From an uncultured Bacteroidales bacterium (GTDB taxonomy: Bacteria; Bacteroidota; Bacteroidia; Bacteroidales; P3): 41,215 bases of DNA. Positions 23,191 to 31,909 of this stretch are shown piece after piece. Positions within the stretch are counted from its first letter, which is position 1, and each line of letters opens with the position of its first letter. The notes beneath the pieces are model-generated. The model had not been told where the DNA came from and did not search any database. It worked only from the letters and a program-made list of their open reading frames with translations. Location: assembly GCA_946406015.1 (NCBI GenBank), contig CAMJJD010000014.1:1-41215 (forward strand), read 5' to 3'. The translations under genes were made by a program, and so were the position numbers.

Positions 23191-24059
23191 TTGGTCGAAA
23201 TCACCAGGTAATCGGTATATTTCCAGAACTGTGTGGGATTGAGGATGCGCAGATAGGCGACCACGGCCTCGTTGTCCTCGTCAGTCACCAGTTCATAGCT
23301 GTTGTCGGGATGCTGCGAGATGACGACAGCTTTCTTCTTATTGATGCTGATGGTCGTCACCTTGGTGCGGTCGATTTCGGTGAATATCTCTGTATTCATG
23401 TCAGCCACAGTGCCCTGCTTGCGACCCATACCGAGGAAACCACCGGTCTTGGAGACAATACCCGCCTCTTTTAGCTCGTTGTAGCTACCTACCACAAACC
23501 AAGCACGGTTGGCGTCGGCAATCTGCTGGGCGATGTAATTGTCCTTCTGCTGGTTCTGTGCCGTCAGGTCGCTGACATTCTGATTGAGGTCACGGATGAC
23601 GACCTTGCTGTTCTCCAGTTCGGCGGTGAGGGCGGCAATCTGCTGCTCCTGCTGGGCGGCGCGTTCTTCGAGACGGGTGATGAAAGCTTCCAAGTCGGCG
23701 GCTTTCTTGTCGAGGGAACCCACCTTCTGGTTGAGCTGGGCTATCTTCTGCTTGTTGGAGGCCATCATAGTCTCAATGGCGCTCATCTGTTCGGCAATTT
23801 GCTTCTTTTGGTTGACGTTGCCCTCCACGTTGTTGCGGCGCATCTCCTGGATGGTGCTGTACTTGGAATTAATCATCGACAAGTTGTCCTCAATCTCGTT
23901 GAGCATTACGAAGAGACTGTCAATCTCAGCATCCTTGGTGTCAACGATGCTTTGCAATGAGTCGATAGTGTACTGACGGCTGTTAAGCTCTTTCTGGTTG
24001 CACGAAGTGAAGTTCATGGTGACAAGCACCAGACCCAAAGTCAATGCGATTTTCTTCAT
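23187..24059 (-). CDS. Coiled-coil lipoprotein of unknown function
   Basis: The product is 290 aa. The signal sequence ends in a lipobox-like NFTSC (Cys about residue 20), so the mature protein is probably a lipoprotein. Residues about 30-180 are heptad-rich coiled coil (DSLQSIVDTKDAEIDSL, KKQIAEQMSAIETMMASNKQ, RLEERAAQQEQQIAALTAEL). A C-terminal domain with AWFVVGSYNELKEAGIVSKTGG follows; it recurs in Bacteroidetes proteins of unknown function. I chose the ATG at 24059; the longer frame to 24122 lies in the leader. It is the first gene of the lipoprotein-ansA-porT operon. Confidence 0.85.
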   Translation of the reverse strand: MKKIALTLGLVLVTMNFTSCNQKELNSRQYTIDSLQSIVDTKDAEIDSLFVMLNEIEDNLSMINSKYSTIQEMRRNNVEGNVNQKKQIAEQMSAIETMMASNKQKIAQLNQKVGSLDKKAADLEAFITRLEERAAQQEQQIAALTAELENSKVVIRDLNQNVSDLTAQNQQKDNYIAQQIADANRAWFVVGSYNELKEAGIVSKTGGFLGMGRKQGTVADMNTEIFTEIDRTKVTTISINKKKAVVISQHPDNSYELVTDEDNEAVVAYLRILNPTQFWKYTDYLVISTK

Positions 24060-24213
24060 ATTATCTATCTTTATTGTTTCGTTATACCATAAAACTTTTT
24101 CGCCTAAACAAGGCAACGTCATAACGGCGTTTCAATGCTGGTAGTATATTGTACAGTCGTAAATAATGTTAAAAGAATACCTTCGGTGACAACATTATAG
24201 CTTTTTCTTCCTT

Positions 24214-24289
24214 GGTAATTAAAAGGTTGTCCCTAGACTGTTCTTAGGAAATTTTCCAAAAACAGTCTAGGGGCAGCCATACAATTACC
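24214..24289 (-). terminator. Large hairpin after the T9SS repeat-protein gene (probable terminator)
   Basis: GGTAATT (24214-24220) pairs with AATTACC (24283-24289), and inside it an 18-nt stem (24225-24242 with 24261-24278) pairs with only two G-U positions. The loop contains GGAAATTTTCC, itself nearly palindromic. It lies 23 nt beyond the stop codon at 24312, placed like a terminator, although the T-tract after it is short. Its size and nested symmetry would also fit a MITE-like remnant. Confidence 0.6.
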
Positions 24290-24311
24290 TAAAAAACAGG
24301 CGCTCTAAAAA

Positions 24312-27068
24312 CTAGCGTTTGGCAACACGGAAGGTCATGTCACCGACACGAAGCATGTAGATGCCCTGGGCGAGCGTGTTTGTGTTCAGTTGCTGCTGGT
24401 CGGACACAATTGTCCAGCAGAAAAGCTGACGGCCCGTCATGTCGTACAGCACAGCCTCAGTGCCGGCAGCTCCGCTGATGGTCAAACAATCGGCGACGGG
24501 GTTGGGATAGATGCTCACCTGAGCAACAGTCACGTCATCGATGCCCTCACCCACCTGATGCAGCACGGCAATACCGTCGAGGTCAAAGCCTGAACTGTAG
24601 CTATTGGTAGGCCACGGGTCGTTGACCATGTGACCAAAGGCGTCATAGGAGGCATACTGTGGGTCGATGCTGCCGATGGCGTCCACTATGCGGACGTGGG
24701 TGATGTTGTTGATGTCAATACCAGTGCTGTCAGCCAACTCAGCAAGGTCGAACGGAGTGCCGTAACCACTGCGATACTTGCCGGCGAGGTTGTTGATGTA
24801 GGAGGCGTCGACACGTCCACTGCCGCCAATCTGACGGACAGTCTGGGTAAGGCTGGTGGCGGGGAAGCGGACAAAACGCTCACCGTCGGAGCTCACCTCT
24901 ACAAAGGCCAGCTCAAGGAAGTAGTCATCGAACGAGTTCTCGAAGACAGCGAAGTCAGGGCCATTGCCGTTCTTGATGGCATGGGCGAAGGTGAGGGTGG
25001 CCGAGCCGCCGTCGCCGAGGCTGACCACAGAGAGATTATCGTTCATGGTGCAGGGGCCAATGGCATCCTCGGCAGTGTGGTATGAGACTAGGGGAGAGCC
25101 ATCTACACTGATGTTCTGCGGGCCGAGGTCAAGGGTGCAGGCCGTAGCCCAGCCGAGGATGGCAGAGCTGTTGGCGGCGATGGCGGTGCAGCCTTCAGTA
25201 CCCACAATGCCGCAGAAGGGACCATTGCCGAAAGGCTGACTCACAGCATGGATTTCCATCGGATAGGCATATGTATAGCTCCAGCCCCAGCCATCATAGT
25301 AAGAACTGTCGACAACCACACCGGCAGCAGGGTCGGCCCACTTCACGAAGTCTCCAGCGGCAAGAGTTTGCGCCATGCCGCTGTAGAGCGAGCATTCCCA
25401 CCAGCTGGTGCCACGCAGCGTATCGCCAGCGGTTGCCGTATAGAGAATGTCGCCAAGGTAGGCACCGTTCATTGTATAGCTGAATCGCGGGTCGGCGGCG
25501 GCGATGTCGGCCATCATGTCGGCCACAGTGGCGTCATTGTTCCAACGGTAGCCCCAAGCCAAGGCTGTGTCGGCCCAGTTGACGGTCAAGATGGCCTCGT
25601 TCACGCCCTCACCCACCCAATACTCAATGGCACTGGCGTCGATGGTAGCCTCAACCACAGGTGCAGCACCAGGCACACTGACGGGATAGATGGTCATGGG
25701 GTAGGCATAAGTATAGTACCAGACAGGGCCACCGTAGTTGTTGCTGTCGACGATGACACCTGCTGCGGGGTCGCCCCACTTTTCAAAGTCGCCGTTGGCA
25801 AGGGCCTGGGTCATGCCGGCATCCATGATGCCGTTGTTGGTACTACCCCAATAGTTGCCAGGAGTACCGGCGAGGCTGACAGTACCGTCGTTGAAGGTGA
25901 TGTCATTGAGCCAGCCGGTGCCGCTGTAATCAAAGCGCGGGTCGGCAGCGGCGATGGCTGCCATCATGCTCTCCACCGTGGCGTTGCCGTTCCAGCGGTA
26001 GCCCCAAGCCAGTGCAGTATCGGCCCAGTTGACGGCCAGGACAGCTTCGTTTGCGCCCTCACCTACCCAGTAGAGAATGTCGCTGAAGGCAATGGTAGCC
26101 TCGGTCGGTGTATTTCCGGAAGTGGGCACAGACACAGGAGAGGGGATGGTGTTCCATGCCTCCTCCAAATAATAGGTACCCATAGCATCCCAGCCAGTAG
26201 CAGAGTTCATGTCACCATACTTAAAGACGTCACCGTTGTGAAGCGTGGAAGCAGCGCCCGAACCGGCGCTGACGCCGTTGAGGTTGGTCCACCAGAAATT
26301 GTAACCCATCGTGGGGTCGACGGGCGAGAGGCCGAGGGTATCGCCGTTGTCGGTAACAAAATGGATGTCACCGCTCAACGAAGGAGAGCCTTCGGTCCAG
26401 AAACGGGGATCGGCGGCGGCAATGGCATCAACCATTGCCTGAGCCGTAGTGGAACCGTTGAAGAGGTAGCCCCAAGCAAAGGCGGTGTCGGGATTGGCAA
26501 AGTTAACAATGAACTCGGCGCTGTCGGTACCGGAACCCACCCAGTATAGAATTTCGCTGAAGGGAAGCGAAGCATCCACTGTGTCGGGCAAAGTTGTGTT
26601 GCCACCGTTGGGATTGGTGGCGGCCATGGCGGTGGAAAGGCTGAAATCGCAACTGCTGCTGATTTCCATGATGTCGCCATTAGCCATTGCTTGAGTCGAA
26701 TAGGCACCGGCATAGCCGCCGTTGAGGGTGTAACACCAGTAACTGTCACTCGAGCCAGAAACAAGCGTGCCATCGTTATAGCCGATACTGGTAACGAAGC
26801 CCGAGCTAATGGCGTAAGCCACACGGCTGTCATAGGTAGCGATGGTGTCGAGCATGTTCACGGCTGTGCAACTGCCGTTCCAACGCACGCCCCAAGCCAA
26901 GGCAAAGTTACTGCCGCTGGGATTGTCGTCCCATCCGATGACAACAACAGCCTGGTTGCTGCCGGTACCCACCCAGTATTGAATATCCGAGGCGGAAAAA
27001 TTGATGGTTGCCGAGGCACTGATGGCCAGCATCAGTCCCATCGTAATTGCAAGTAGTTTTTTTACCAT
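24312..27068 (-). CDS. T9SS-secreted four-repeat surface protein under a cobalamin riboswitch
   Basis: The product is 918 aa. After a signal peptide (MVKKLLAITMGLMLAISASA) come four homologous repeats of about 150 aa, starting near residues 21, 165, 325 and 472. Each contains a YWVGEGxNEAxLxVNW-like strand, an AWGYRWNGxAT motif and an AAADPRF end. Residues about 640-835 form a different domain (AVFENSFDDYFLELAFVEVS, then SGFDLDGIAVL). The last 70 residues (VSIYPNPVADCLTI to RVGDMTFRVAKR) are a type A T9SS sorting domain. The gene starts about 135 nt after a cobalamin riboswitch on the same strand, so it is probably expressed when vitamin B12 is scarce. A role in capturing cobalamin at the cell surface is plausible. 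Bacteroides use riboswitch-controlled surface proteins (BtuG, BtuH) for this, but I could not establish homology. Confidence 0.88.
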   Translation of the reverse strand: MVKKLLAITMGLMLAISASATINFSASDIQYWVGTGSNQAVVVIGWDDNPSGSNFALAWGVRWNGSCTAVNMLDTIATYDSRVAYAISSGFVTSIGYNDGTLVSGSSDSYWCYTLNGGYAGAYSTQAMANGDIMEISSSCDFSLSTAMAATNPNGGNTTLPDTVDASLPFSEILYWVGSGTDSAEFIVNFANPDTAFAWGYLFNGSTTAQAMVDAIAAADPRFWTEGSPSLSGDIHFVTDNGDTLGLSPVDPTMGYNFWWTNLNGVSAGSGAASTLHNGDVFKYGDMNSATGWDAMGTYYLEEAWNTIPSPVSVPTSGNTPTEATIAFSDILYWVGEGANEAVLAVNWADTALAWGYRWNGNATVESMMAAIAAADPRFDYSGTGWLNDITFNDGTVSLAGTPGNYWGSTNNGIMDAGMTQALANGDFEKWGDPAAGVIVDSNNYGGPVWYYTYAYPMTIYPVSVPGAAPVVEATIDASAIEYWVGEGVNEAILTVNWADTALAWGYRWNNDATVADMMADIAAADPRFSYTMNGAYLGDILYTATAGDTLRGTSWWECSLYSGMAQTLAAGDFVKWADPAAGVVVDSSYYDGWGWSYTYAYPMEIHAVSQPFGNGPFCGIVGTEGCTAIAANSSAILGWATACTLDLGPQNISVDGSPLVSYHTAEDAIGPCTMNDNLSVVSLGDGGSATLTFAHAIKNGNGPDFAVFENSFDDYFLELAFVEVSSDGERFVRFPATSLTQTVRQIGGSGRVDASYINNLAGKYRSGYGTPFDLAELADSTGIDINNITHVRIVDAIGSIDPQYASYDAFGHMVNDPWPTNSYSSGFDLDGIAVLHQVGEGIDDVTVAQVSIYPNPVADCLTISGAAGTEAVLYDMTGRQLFCWTIVSDQQQLNTNTLAQGIYMLRVGDMTFRVAKR

Positions 27069-27202
27069 ATTGATATTGTTTTATATTAGTTAATACTTCC
27101 AATCTCAATATCGGTAGCGGAAATTTCAGGGGAACAGACCTGCGGCGAATGCAAATCCTGTGTCACCGGGTGCTTTTTCCTCGAAAGCGGTACCGATTTC
27201 TA

Positions 27203-27372
27203 CGATTTGGCAGGTCTTCTGGCTTGCTCGTTTCCACCCTGTCTTCCCATGTACCTATGGCAATACACAGTGACTTATTTCTTTGGGTATCAACTACTGA
27301 GCTTACAGCAGCGGGACTGCGCCGGACTCTCACCGGCTTCCCTCTTGGCGCCCTCGTCAGGCGACCAAATCG
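27203..27372 (-). promoter_or_regulatory. Cobalamin (adenosylcobalamin-class) riboswitch
   Basis: On the minus strand, the 5' P1 arm CGATTTGG (27365-27372) pairs perfectly with CCAAATCG (27203-27210). Between them lie the conserved core GAAGCCGGTGAGAGTCCGGC, the B12 box GCAGTCCCGCTGCTGTAAG (about 27301-27320) and the 3' GCCAGAAGACCTGCCA segment. It follows its own promoter and precedes the T9SS repeat-protein gene. In known riboswitches of this class, cobalamin binding lowers expression of the gene downstream. Confidence 0.95.
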
Positions 27373-27376
27373 GGTG

Positions 27377-27407
27377 CAAAAGTACTAAATAAAATCAGTG
27401 TAGCAAA
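27377..27407 (-). promoter_or_regulatory. Promoter of the riboswitch transcript
   Basis: The minus strand has TTTG (27404-27407), a 19-nt spacer and TACTTTTG (27377-27384), an exact Bacteroidetes consensus pair. The predicted start is only a few bases before the riboswitch P1 stem, supporting the assignment. Confidence 0.8.
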
Positions 27408-27440
27408 ATATTTTTTACGATAATGCGTTATTTTCATACA

Positions 27441-29435
27441 ATGAATATACTGCTGCAAAACTGGAAGTTTCCTCCCTTCAACCTGATACACACCGAGGAT
27501 TACGAGCCTGCCATTCGCGCCGCTATCGAGGAAGCGGGACGCAACGTGGAAGCCATCGCCACTTCGACCGAGGAGCCAACCTTCGAAAACACTGTCGAAG
27601 CATTGGAGACCGCCTCCCGGCGACTCGACCGCATCAGTGCCATCATGATGAACCTCAACGAATGCTGCACAAGCGACGAGCTGCAGGAGGTGGTGTTGCG
27701 GCTGGAGCCCGAAATGACTCGTTTCAGCATGCGGGTGATGACCGACCACAGGCTTTACGAGAGGGTGAAGGTTGTCTCCGAGCACTCAGAGTATTCAGAG
27801 GACCCTGAGAAGAGAACCCTCCTCGACAACACCCTCAAGTCTTTCGTCCGCCACGGCGTGGCCCTGCCGGAAGCCGAGTGCGAGCAATACAAGCGCAACG
27901 AGGAGGAGCTCAGCGAGCTGAAGTTGCGCTTCTCGCAAAACGCACTGGCCGACCTCAATGAATGGAACTTGCATCTGACCAAAGAGGAAGATCTTGAGGG
28001 ATTACCCGAGGCGGTACGCACCGCAGCCCGTGAGGAAGCCACCCATCGAGGACTCGATGGGTGGGTGTTCACTCTGGCAGCACCGTCGTACATTCCTTTC
28101 ATGACCTATAGCGACCGTCGAGACCTGCGAGAAAAGATGTATCGGGCATACGGAGGTATCGGAAACAATGGCAATGAGCATGACAACAACGAGGTGATTA
28201 GACGGATTGTCAAACTACGTGCCAAGCAAGCGCAACTGCTAGGATACGACACCTATTGCGACTATGTGCTCGAAGACCGCATGGTGCAGAGTCTGCCCAA
28301 CCTGCGCCGCTTCATGGACAATCTTAAGGCCGCCGTCCTTCCTGCCGCAAAGAAAGATTTGGAGGAGGTGGGTGCCTCCAACAGCTGGGATTTCAGCTAC
28401 CTTGCGGAGAAACTGAAACAGCAACGCTACTCTTTCGACAGCGAAGCCCTACGCCCCTACTTCCCGCTCGACGCCGTGCGCGAGGGCATCTTCGGTCTCT
28501 ACGGTCGCTTGTATGGCCTGCATTTTGAGGAAGACTTCAGCGTGCCAGTCTATCACGAGGAAGTGCACGTCTATCGCGTCAGCGACGGTGAGCGCGAGAT
28601 GGGGCTGCTCTACCTCGACATGCATCCACGTCCTTCCAAACGCAGCGGTGCATGGATGACCGAATTCCGCGGACAATATGGCAGCGTGCGTCCGCAGATA
28701 CAGGTGGTGTGTAACTTCAGCAAGCCCACCGCCGACACCCCTTCCCTACTCCGCTTCAGCGAGGTGGAGACCTTCATGCACGAGATGGGGCACGCCATGC
28801 ACGGCATGCTCTCCGACGTGCAGTACGAGAGTCTTAGTGGCACCAACGTCAAGCGCGACTTTGTGGAGATGCCGTCACAGGTGATGGAAAACTGGTGCTA
28901 CGAGCCGGAATTCCTAGCCACCTTTGCCTGCCACTGGCAGACCGGAGAGCCGTTGCCCACCGAGTATATCGACAAGATTCGATCTGCCCAGAACCACCTG
29001 GCCGGATGGCTCTGCCTGCGTCAGCTGAACCTCGGCTACACCGACATCGCTTTCCACACCGTACACGACGGTTCTGTCATTGGTAAGGCCGAAGAGGTGG
29101 AAGCAAAAGCCATGACCAACCTCCTCCCACGAGTACCCGGCTGCTGCACCGTCACCAACTTCAGCCACATCTTCGGTGGCGGTTACGCCTCGGGCTACTA
29201 CGGATACAAATGGGCCGAAGTACTTGACGCCGACATCTTCAGCCGATTCAAACATGACGGCATCTTCAACCTGAAGACCGCCGCCACCTTCCGCCGTGAG
29301 ATACTCTCTCGTGGCGGCACCGAGCACCCTGCCGTGCTCTTCCGTCGTTTCATGGGCCGTGAGCCCGACAACAAAGCATTACTTAAAAGAATGAACGTTT
29401 TCGTTAAGCCAAATGACCAAAGTCAAGATGCTTGA
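27441..29435 (+). CDS. M3-family metallopeptidase (oligopeptidase A / peptidyl-dipeptidase type)
   Basis: This zinc peptidase (664 aa) probably degrades small peptides in the cytoplasm, as no signal peptide is present. The zinc site FMHEMGHAMHG (HExxH, about residues 445-455) is intact, with the third ligand Glu probably in the following helix region. The C-terminal substrate-binding stretch HIFGGGYASGYYGYKWAEVLDADIF is characteristic of the family. The N-terminal half is helical (ENTVEALETASRRLDRISAIM). I chose the ATG at 27441; the one at 27423 would add six residues. It is divergent from the riboswitch transcript and followed by rnr after 43 nt. Confidence 0.92.
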   Translation: MNILLQNWKFPPFNLIHTEDYEPAIRAAIEEAGRNVEAIATSTEEPTFENTVEALETASRRLDRISAIMMNLNECCTSDELQEVVLRLEPEMTRFSMRVMTDHRLYERVKVVSEHSEYSEDPEKRTLLDNTLKSFVRHGVALPEAECEQYKRNEEELSELKLRFSQNALADLNEWNLHLTKEEDLEGLPEAVRTAAREEATHRGLDGWVFTLAAPSYIPFMTYSDRRDLREKMYRAYGGIGNNGNEHDNNEVIRRIVKLRAKQAQLLGYDTYCDYVLEDRMVQSLPNLRRFMDNLKAAVLPAAKKDLEEVGASNSWDFSYLAEKLKQQRYSFDSEALRPYFPLDAVREGIFGLYGRLYGLHFEEDFSVPVYHEEVHVYRVSDGEREMGLLYLDMHPRPSKRSGAWMTEFRGQYGSVRPQIQVVCNFSKPTADTPSLLRFSEVETFMHEMGHAMHGMLSDVQYESLSGTNVKRDFVEMPSQVMENWCYEPEFLATFACHWQTGEPLPTEYIDKIRSAQNHLAGWLCLRQLNLGYTDIAFHTVHDGSVIGKAEEVEAKAMTNLLPRVPGCCTVTNFSHIFGGGYASGYYGYKWAEVLDADIFSRFKHDGIFNLKTAATFRREILSRGGTEHPAVLFRRFMGREPDNKALLKRMNVFVKPNDQSQDA

Positions 29436-29478
29436 ACTTTGGCATGGCGAGAAAACGACCAATATAATTGAACCTATT

Positions 29479-31830
29479 ATGAATGAAAATTTAGCAAAAC
29501 AGATACTCAAAGTATTCGTCAACAACCCCTTCGACGCCTTCAACCACAAGCAAATCTCTTCACGTATCGGCGCGGGCAGCAAGGCCGAACGCCAAGAGGT
29601 GATACGCACCATCCAAGAGCTCGCCGAGCAGAAGCATCTCATCGCCGACGACCATCAGGGCAAATACCGCATCAACCCTAAGAGCATCGACGACGACCTG
29701 CTGCCACAGAACTACGTCACCGGAACCATCGACATGAAGCAGGGCGGCAAGGCCTATGTAATTCCCGACGAGGAAGGTCGCGAAGACATACAGATTGCAC
29801 CCAACAACACCCACCACGCCCTGCACGGCGACAGCGTGCGCGTACTCATGTTCCCACAACGCAAGATGCACAAGCCTGAGGGACAGGTAGTGGAAATCAT
29901 CAAGCGCGCCAAGACCCGTTTCGTGGGTGTGATACAGAAACAGGAACGCTTCGCCTTCATGGTCAGCGACAGTCGCACCATGCAGGTCGACATCTTCATC
30001 CACCTCGACGACCTCGGCGGCGCCGAAAACGGCGAGAAGGTGCTGGTGGAGATGACTGACTGGCCCGAGCGGATGAACAATCCCGTGGGCAAAGTGATAA
30101 AACGCCTGGGACGCCCCGGCGACAACAACGTCGAGATGCAGTCCATCCTGGCCGAGTACGACTTCCCGCTCGACTTCCCTGCCGAAGTCGAGGAGGAGGC
30201 CAAGAAGATACGCAAGCCCACTAAGAAAGAGATGGCCAGTCGCAAAGACTTCCGCGACATTACCACTTTCACCATCGACCCCGCCGACGCCAAGGACTTC
30301 GACGACGCCCTCTCCTTCCGAGAACTGTCCAACGGCCACATGGAGGTGGGCGTGCATATCGCCGACGTATCATACTATGTCAAGCCCGGCAGTGCCATTG
30401 ACCGCGAAGCCTATGAGCGCGGCACTTCCGTCTACCTCGTCGACCGCACCATTCCCATGCTCCCCGAGAAACTCTGCAACGAGGTCTGTTCCCTCCGGCA
30501 GGACGAGGACAAACTCTGCTTCTCCGTCGTCATGGAAATGGATGGCAAAGGCAAAGTATATAACAGTTGGATGGGCAAGAGCGTCATCCGCAGCGACCGC
30601 CGCATGGCCTACGAAGAGGCGCAGGAGATAATTGAAAGTGGAAAGTGGAAAGACGAAAGTGAAAAGTCAGTGGGCGAGGCCATACTGAAACTCCATGGTA
30701 TCGCCACCATTCTCCGTGCAGCACGCTACAAGAGCGGCGCCATCAACTTCGAAACCCAGGAGGTGAAGTTCCAACTCGACGAGAACGCCAAGCCCATCGG
30801 CGTCTACATCAAGGAGAGCAAAGAGGCCAACTGGCTCATCGAGGAATTCATGCTGCTGGCCAACAAGACCGTGGCCGAATACATCGGCAAACCGAAAACT
30901 CAAAACTCAAAACTCAAAACTCAAAACTCACCGAAGGTGTTCGTCTATCGCGTCCACGACGAGCCCAATCCTGAGAAACTCAACACCTTCGTCGAGTTCG
31001 TCGCAAAACTGGGCTTCAGCATGAAGACCACCAGTCGCAAGGCCCTTGCCGAGAGTTACAACCGCCTGTTCGAGAACATCGCCGGACGCGGCGAGGAGCA
31101 CATGGTCGACACCATCGCCATCCGCACCATGAGCAAAGCTTACTACAGCACAGAGAACATAGGCCACTACGGCCTCGCCTTCCCCTACTATACCCACTTT
31201 ACCTCGCCCATCCGCCGCTATCCCGACCTGATGGTGCACCGCCTGCTCGACCTCTACCTGCATGACGGCAAGTCGGTGAACGCCGACGAGTATGAGGACT
31301 ACTGCCGCCACTGCTCGGTGATGGAGAAGAAAGCCGCCGATGCCGAGCGCACCAGCGTCAAGTACAAGCAGGCCGAGTATCTGGCCGACAAGCTCGGGCA
31401 GGTATTCCCCGCCCTCATCAGCGGCGTCAGCAAGTGGGGCATCTACGCCGAGATTGAAGGCAACAAATGCGAGGGTATGATACCCATCGGAAGCTTGAAG
31501 GACGACTACTACATGCTCGACGAGGACAACTATCAGGTTATCGGCCGTCGCCACGGCCGCTGCTATAAGCTCGGCTATCCCGTCCACATCCGCGTCCGCC
31601 ATGTCGACCTCCTGAAGAAGCAGATTGACTTCGAACTCGTTGACGAAGACGACCGCGTCCTCGCGGGGAGGAAACAGGCTGCGCAGGTGCCCCCGTCGGC
31701 AAAAAGCAAAAACCAGCGCAACAAAAAAGACTCATCTTCCGCAAAAGGCAAGAAGAAAAGCGACCCTCGCCACAAGGCCGAGCCCTCTAAAGGCAACGCC
31801 GTTAAGAAACGCAGAAACAGAAAGAACTAA
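29479..31830 (+). CDS. rnr: Ribonuclease R
   Basis: This 783-aa 3'-5' exoribonuclease degrades structured RNA. It has an N-terminal winged-helix-like segment, cold-shock OB domains, the RNB catalytic domain with DPADAKDFDDALS (about 267-279; the Asp residues bind metal) and the later HFTSPIRRYPDLMVHRLL motif. An S1 domain (about 640-720) and a very basic tail (about 725-783) follow. Two low-complexity stretches are read in frame: IIESGKWKDESEKS near 384-397 and KPKTQNSKLKTQNS near 471-485. Both are heptanucleotide repeats. I chose the ATG at 29479; upstream in-frame starts overlap the M3 peptidase gene. Confidence 0.94.
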   Translation: MNENLAKQILKVFVNNPFDAFNHKQISSRIGAGSKAERQEVIRTIQELAEQKHLIADDHQGKYRINPKSIDDDLLPQNYVTGTIDMKQGGKAYVIPDEEGREDIQIAPNNTHHALHGDSVRVLMFPQRKMHKPEGQVVEIIKRAKTRFVGVIQKQERFAFMVSDSRTMQVDIFIHLDDLGGAENGEKVLVEMTDWPERMNNPVGKVIKRLGRPGDNNVEMQSILAEYDFPLDFPAEVEEEAKKIRKPTKKEMASRKDFRDITTFTIDPADAKDFDDALSFRELSNGHMEVGVHIADVSYYVKPGSAIDREAYERGTSVYLVDRTIPMLPEKLCNEVCSLRQDEDKLCFSVVMEMDGKGKVYNSWMGKSVIRSDRRMAYEEAQEIIESGKWKDESEKSVGEAILKLHGIATILRAARYKSGAINFETQEVKFQLDENAKPIGVYIKESKEANWLIEEFMLLANKTVAEYIGKPKTQNSKLKTQNSPKVFVYRVHDEPNPEKLNTFVEFVAKLGFSMKTTSRKALAESYNRLFENIAGRGEEHMVDTIAIRTMSKAYYSTENIGHYGLAFPYYTHFTSPIRRYPDLMVHRLLDLYLHDGKSVNADEYEDYCRHCSVMEKKAADAERTSVKYKQAEYLADKLGQVFPALISGVSKWGIYAEIEGNKCEGMIPIGSLKDDYYMLDEDNYQVIGRRHGRCYKLGYPVHIRVRHVDLLKKQIDFELVDEDDRVLAGRKQAAQVPPSAKSKNQRNKKDSSSAKGKKKSDPRHKAEPSKGNAVKKRRNRKN
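30634..30668 (+). repeat. Heptanucleotide tract (GAAAGTG-type) inside rnr
   Basis: Five successive 7-nt units: GAAAGTG, GAAAGTG, GAAAGAC, GAAAGTG, AAAAGTC. They encode an acidic/basic linker in RNase R (ESGKWKDESEKS). The tract is degenerate, so slippage is less likely than in the tract at 30895. Confidence 0.75.
30895..30929 (+). repeat. Perfect heptanucleotide repeat (AAAACTC)5 inside rnr
   Basis: Five perfect AAAACTC units, 35 nt. Because the unit length is 7, the reading frame cycles and every frame uses the same seven sense codons (K-T-Q-N-S-K-L), so the tract itself never encodes a stop. Gain or loss of one unit would shift the frame of RNase R at about residue 485, upstream of the end of the catalytic domain. 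Confidence 0.9.
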
Positions 31831-31861
31831 ATACGCCAGACAAGACCCAGAACGGGACGAT

Positions 31862-31889
31862 AAGAGCCGTCGAAACGACGGCTCTTTTA
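31862..31889 (+). terminator. Intrinsic terminator after rnr
   Basis: AAGAGCCGTCG-AAA-CGACGGCTCTT is a perfect stem with a triloop, followed by TTATT. It starts 32 nt after the rnr stop codon. Confidence 0.9.
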
Positions 31890-31909
31890 TTATGGTTCAC
31901 TATTCCCTA

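Noticed and set aside
25248-26549. 433-codon open frame on the plus strand opposite the T9SS repeat protein
   Set aside because: It follows the repeats of the sense gene and shows no domain; the sense gene has a signal peptide, repeats and a sorting domain.
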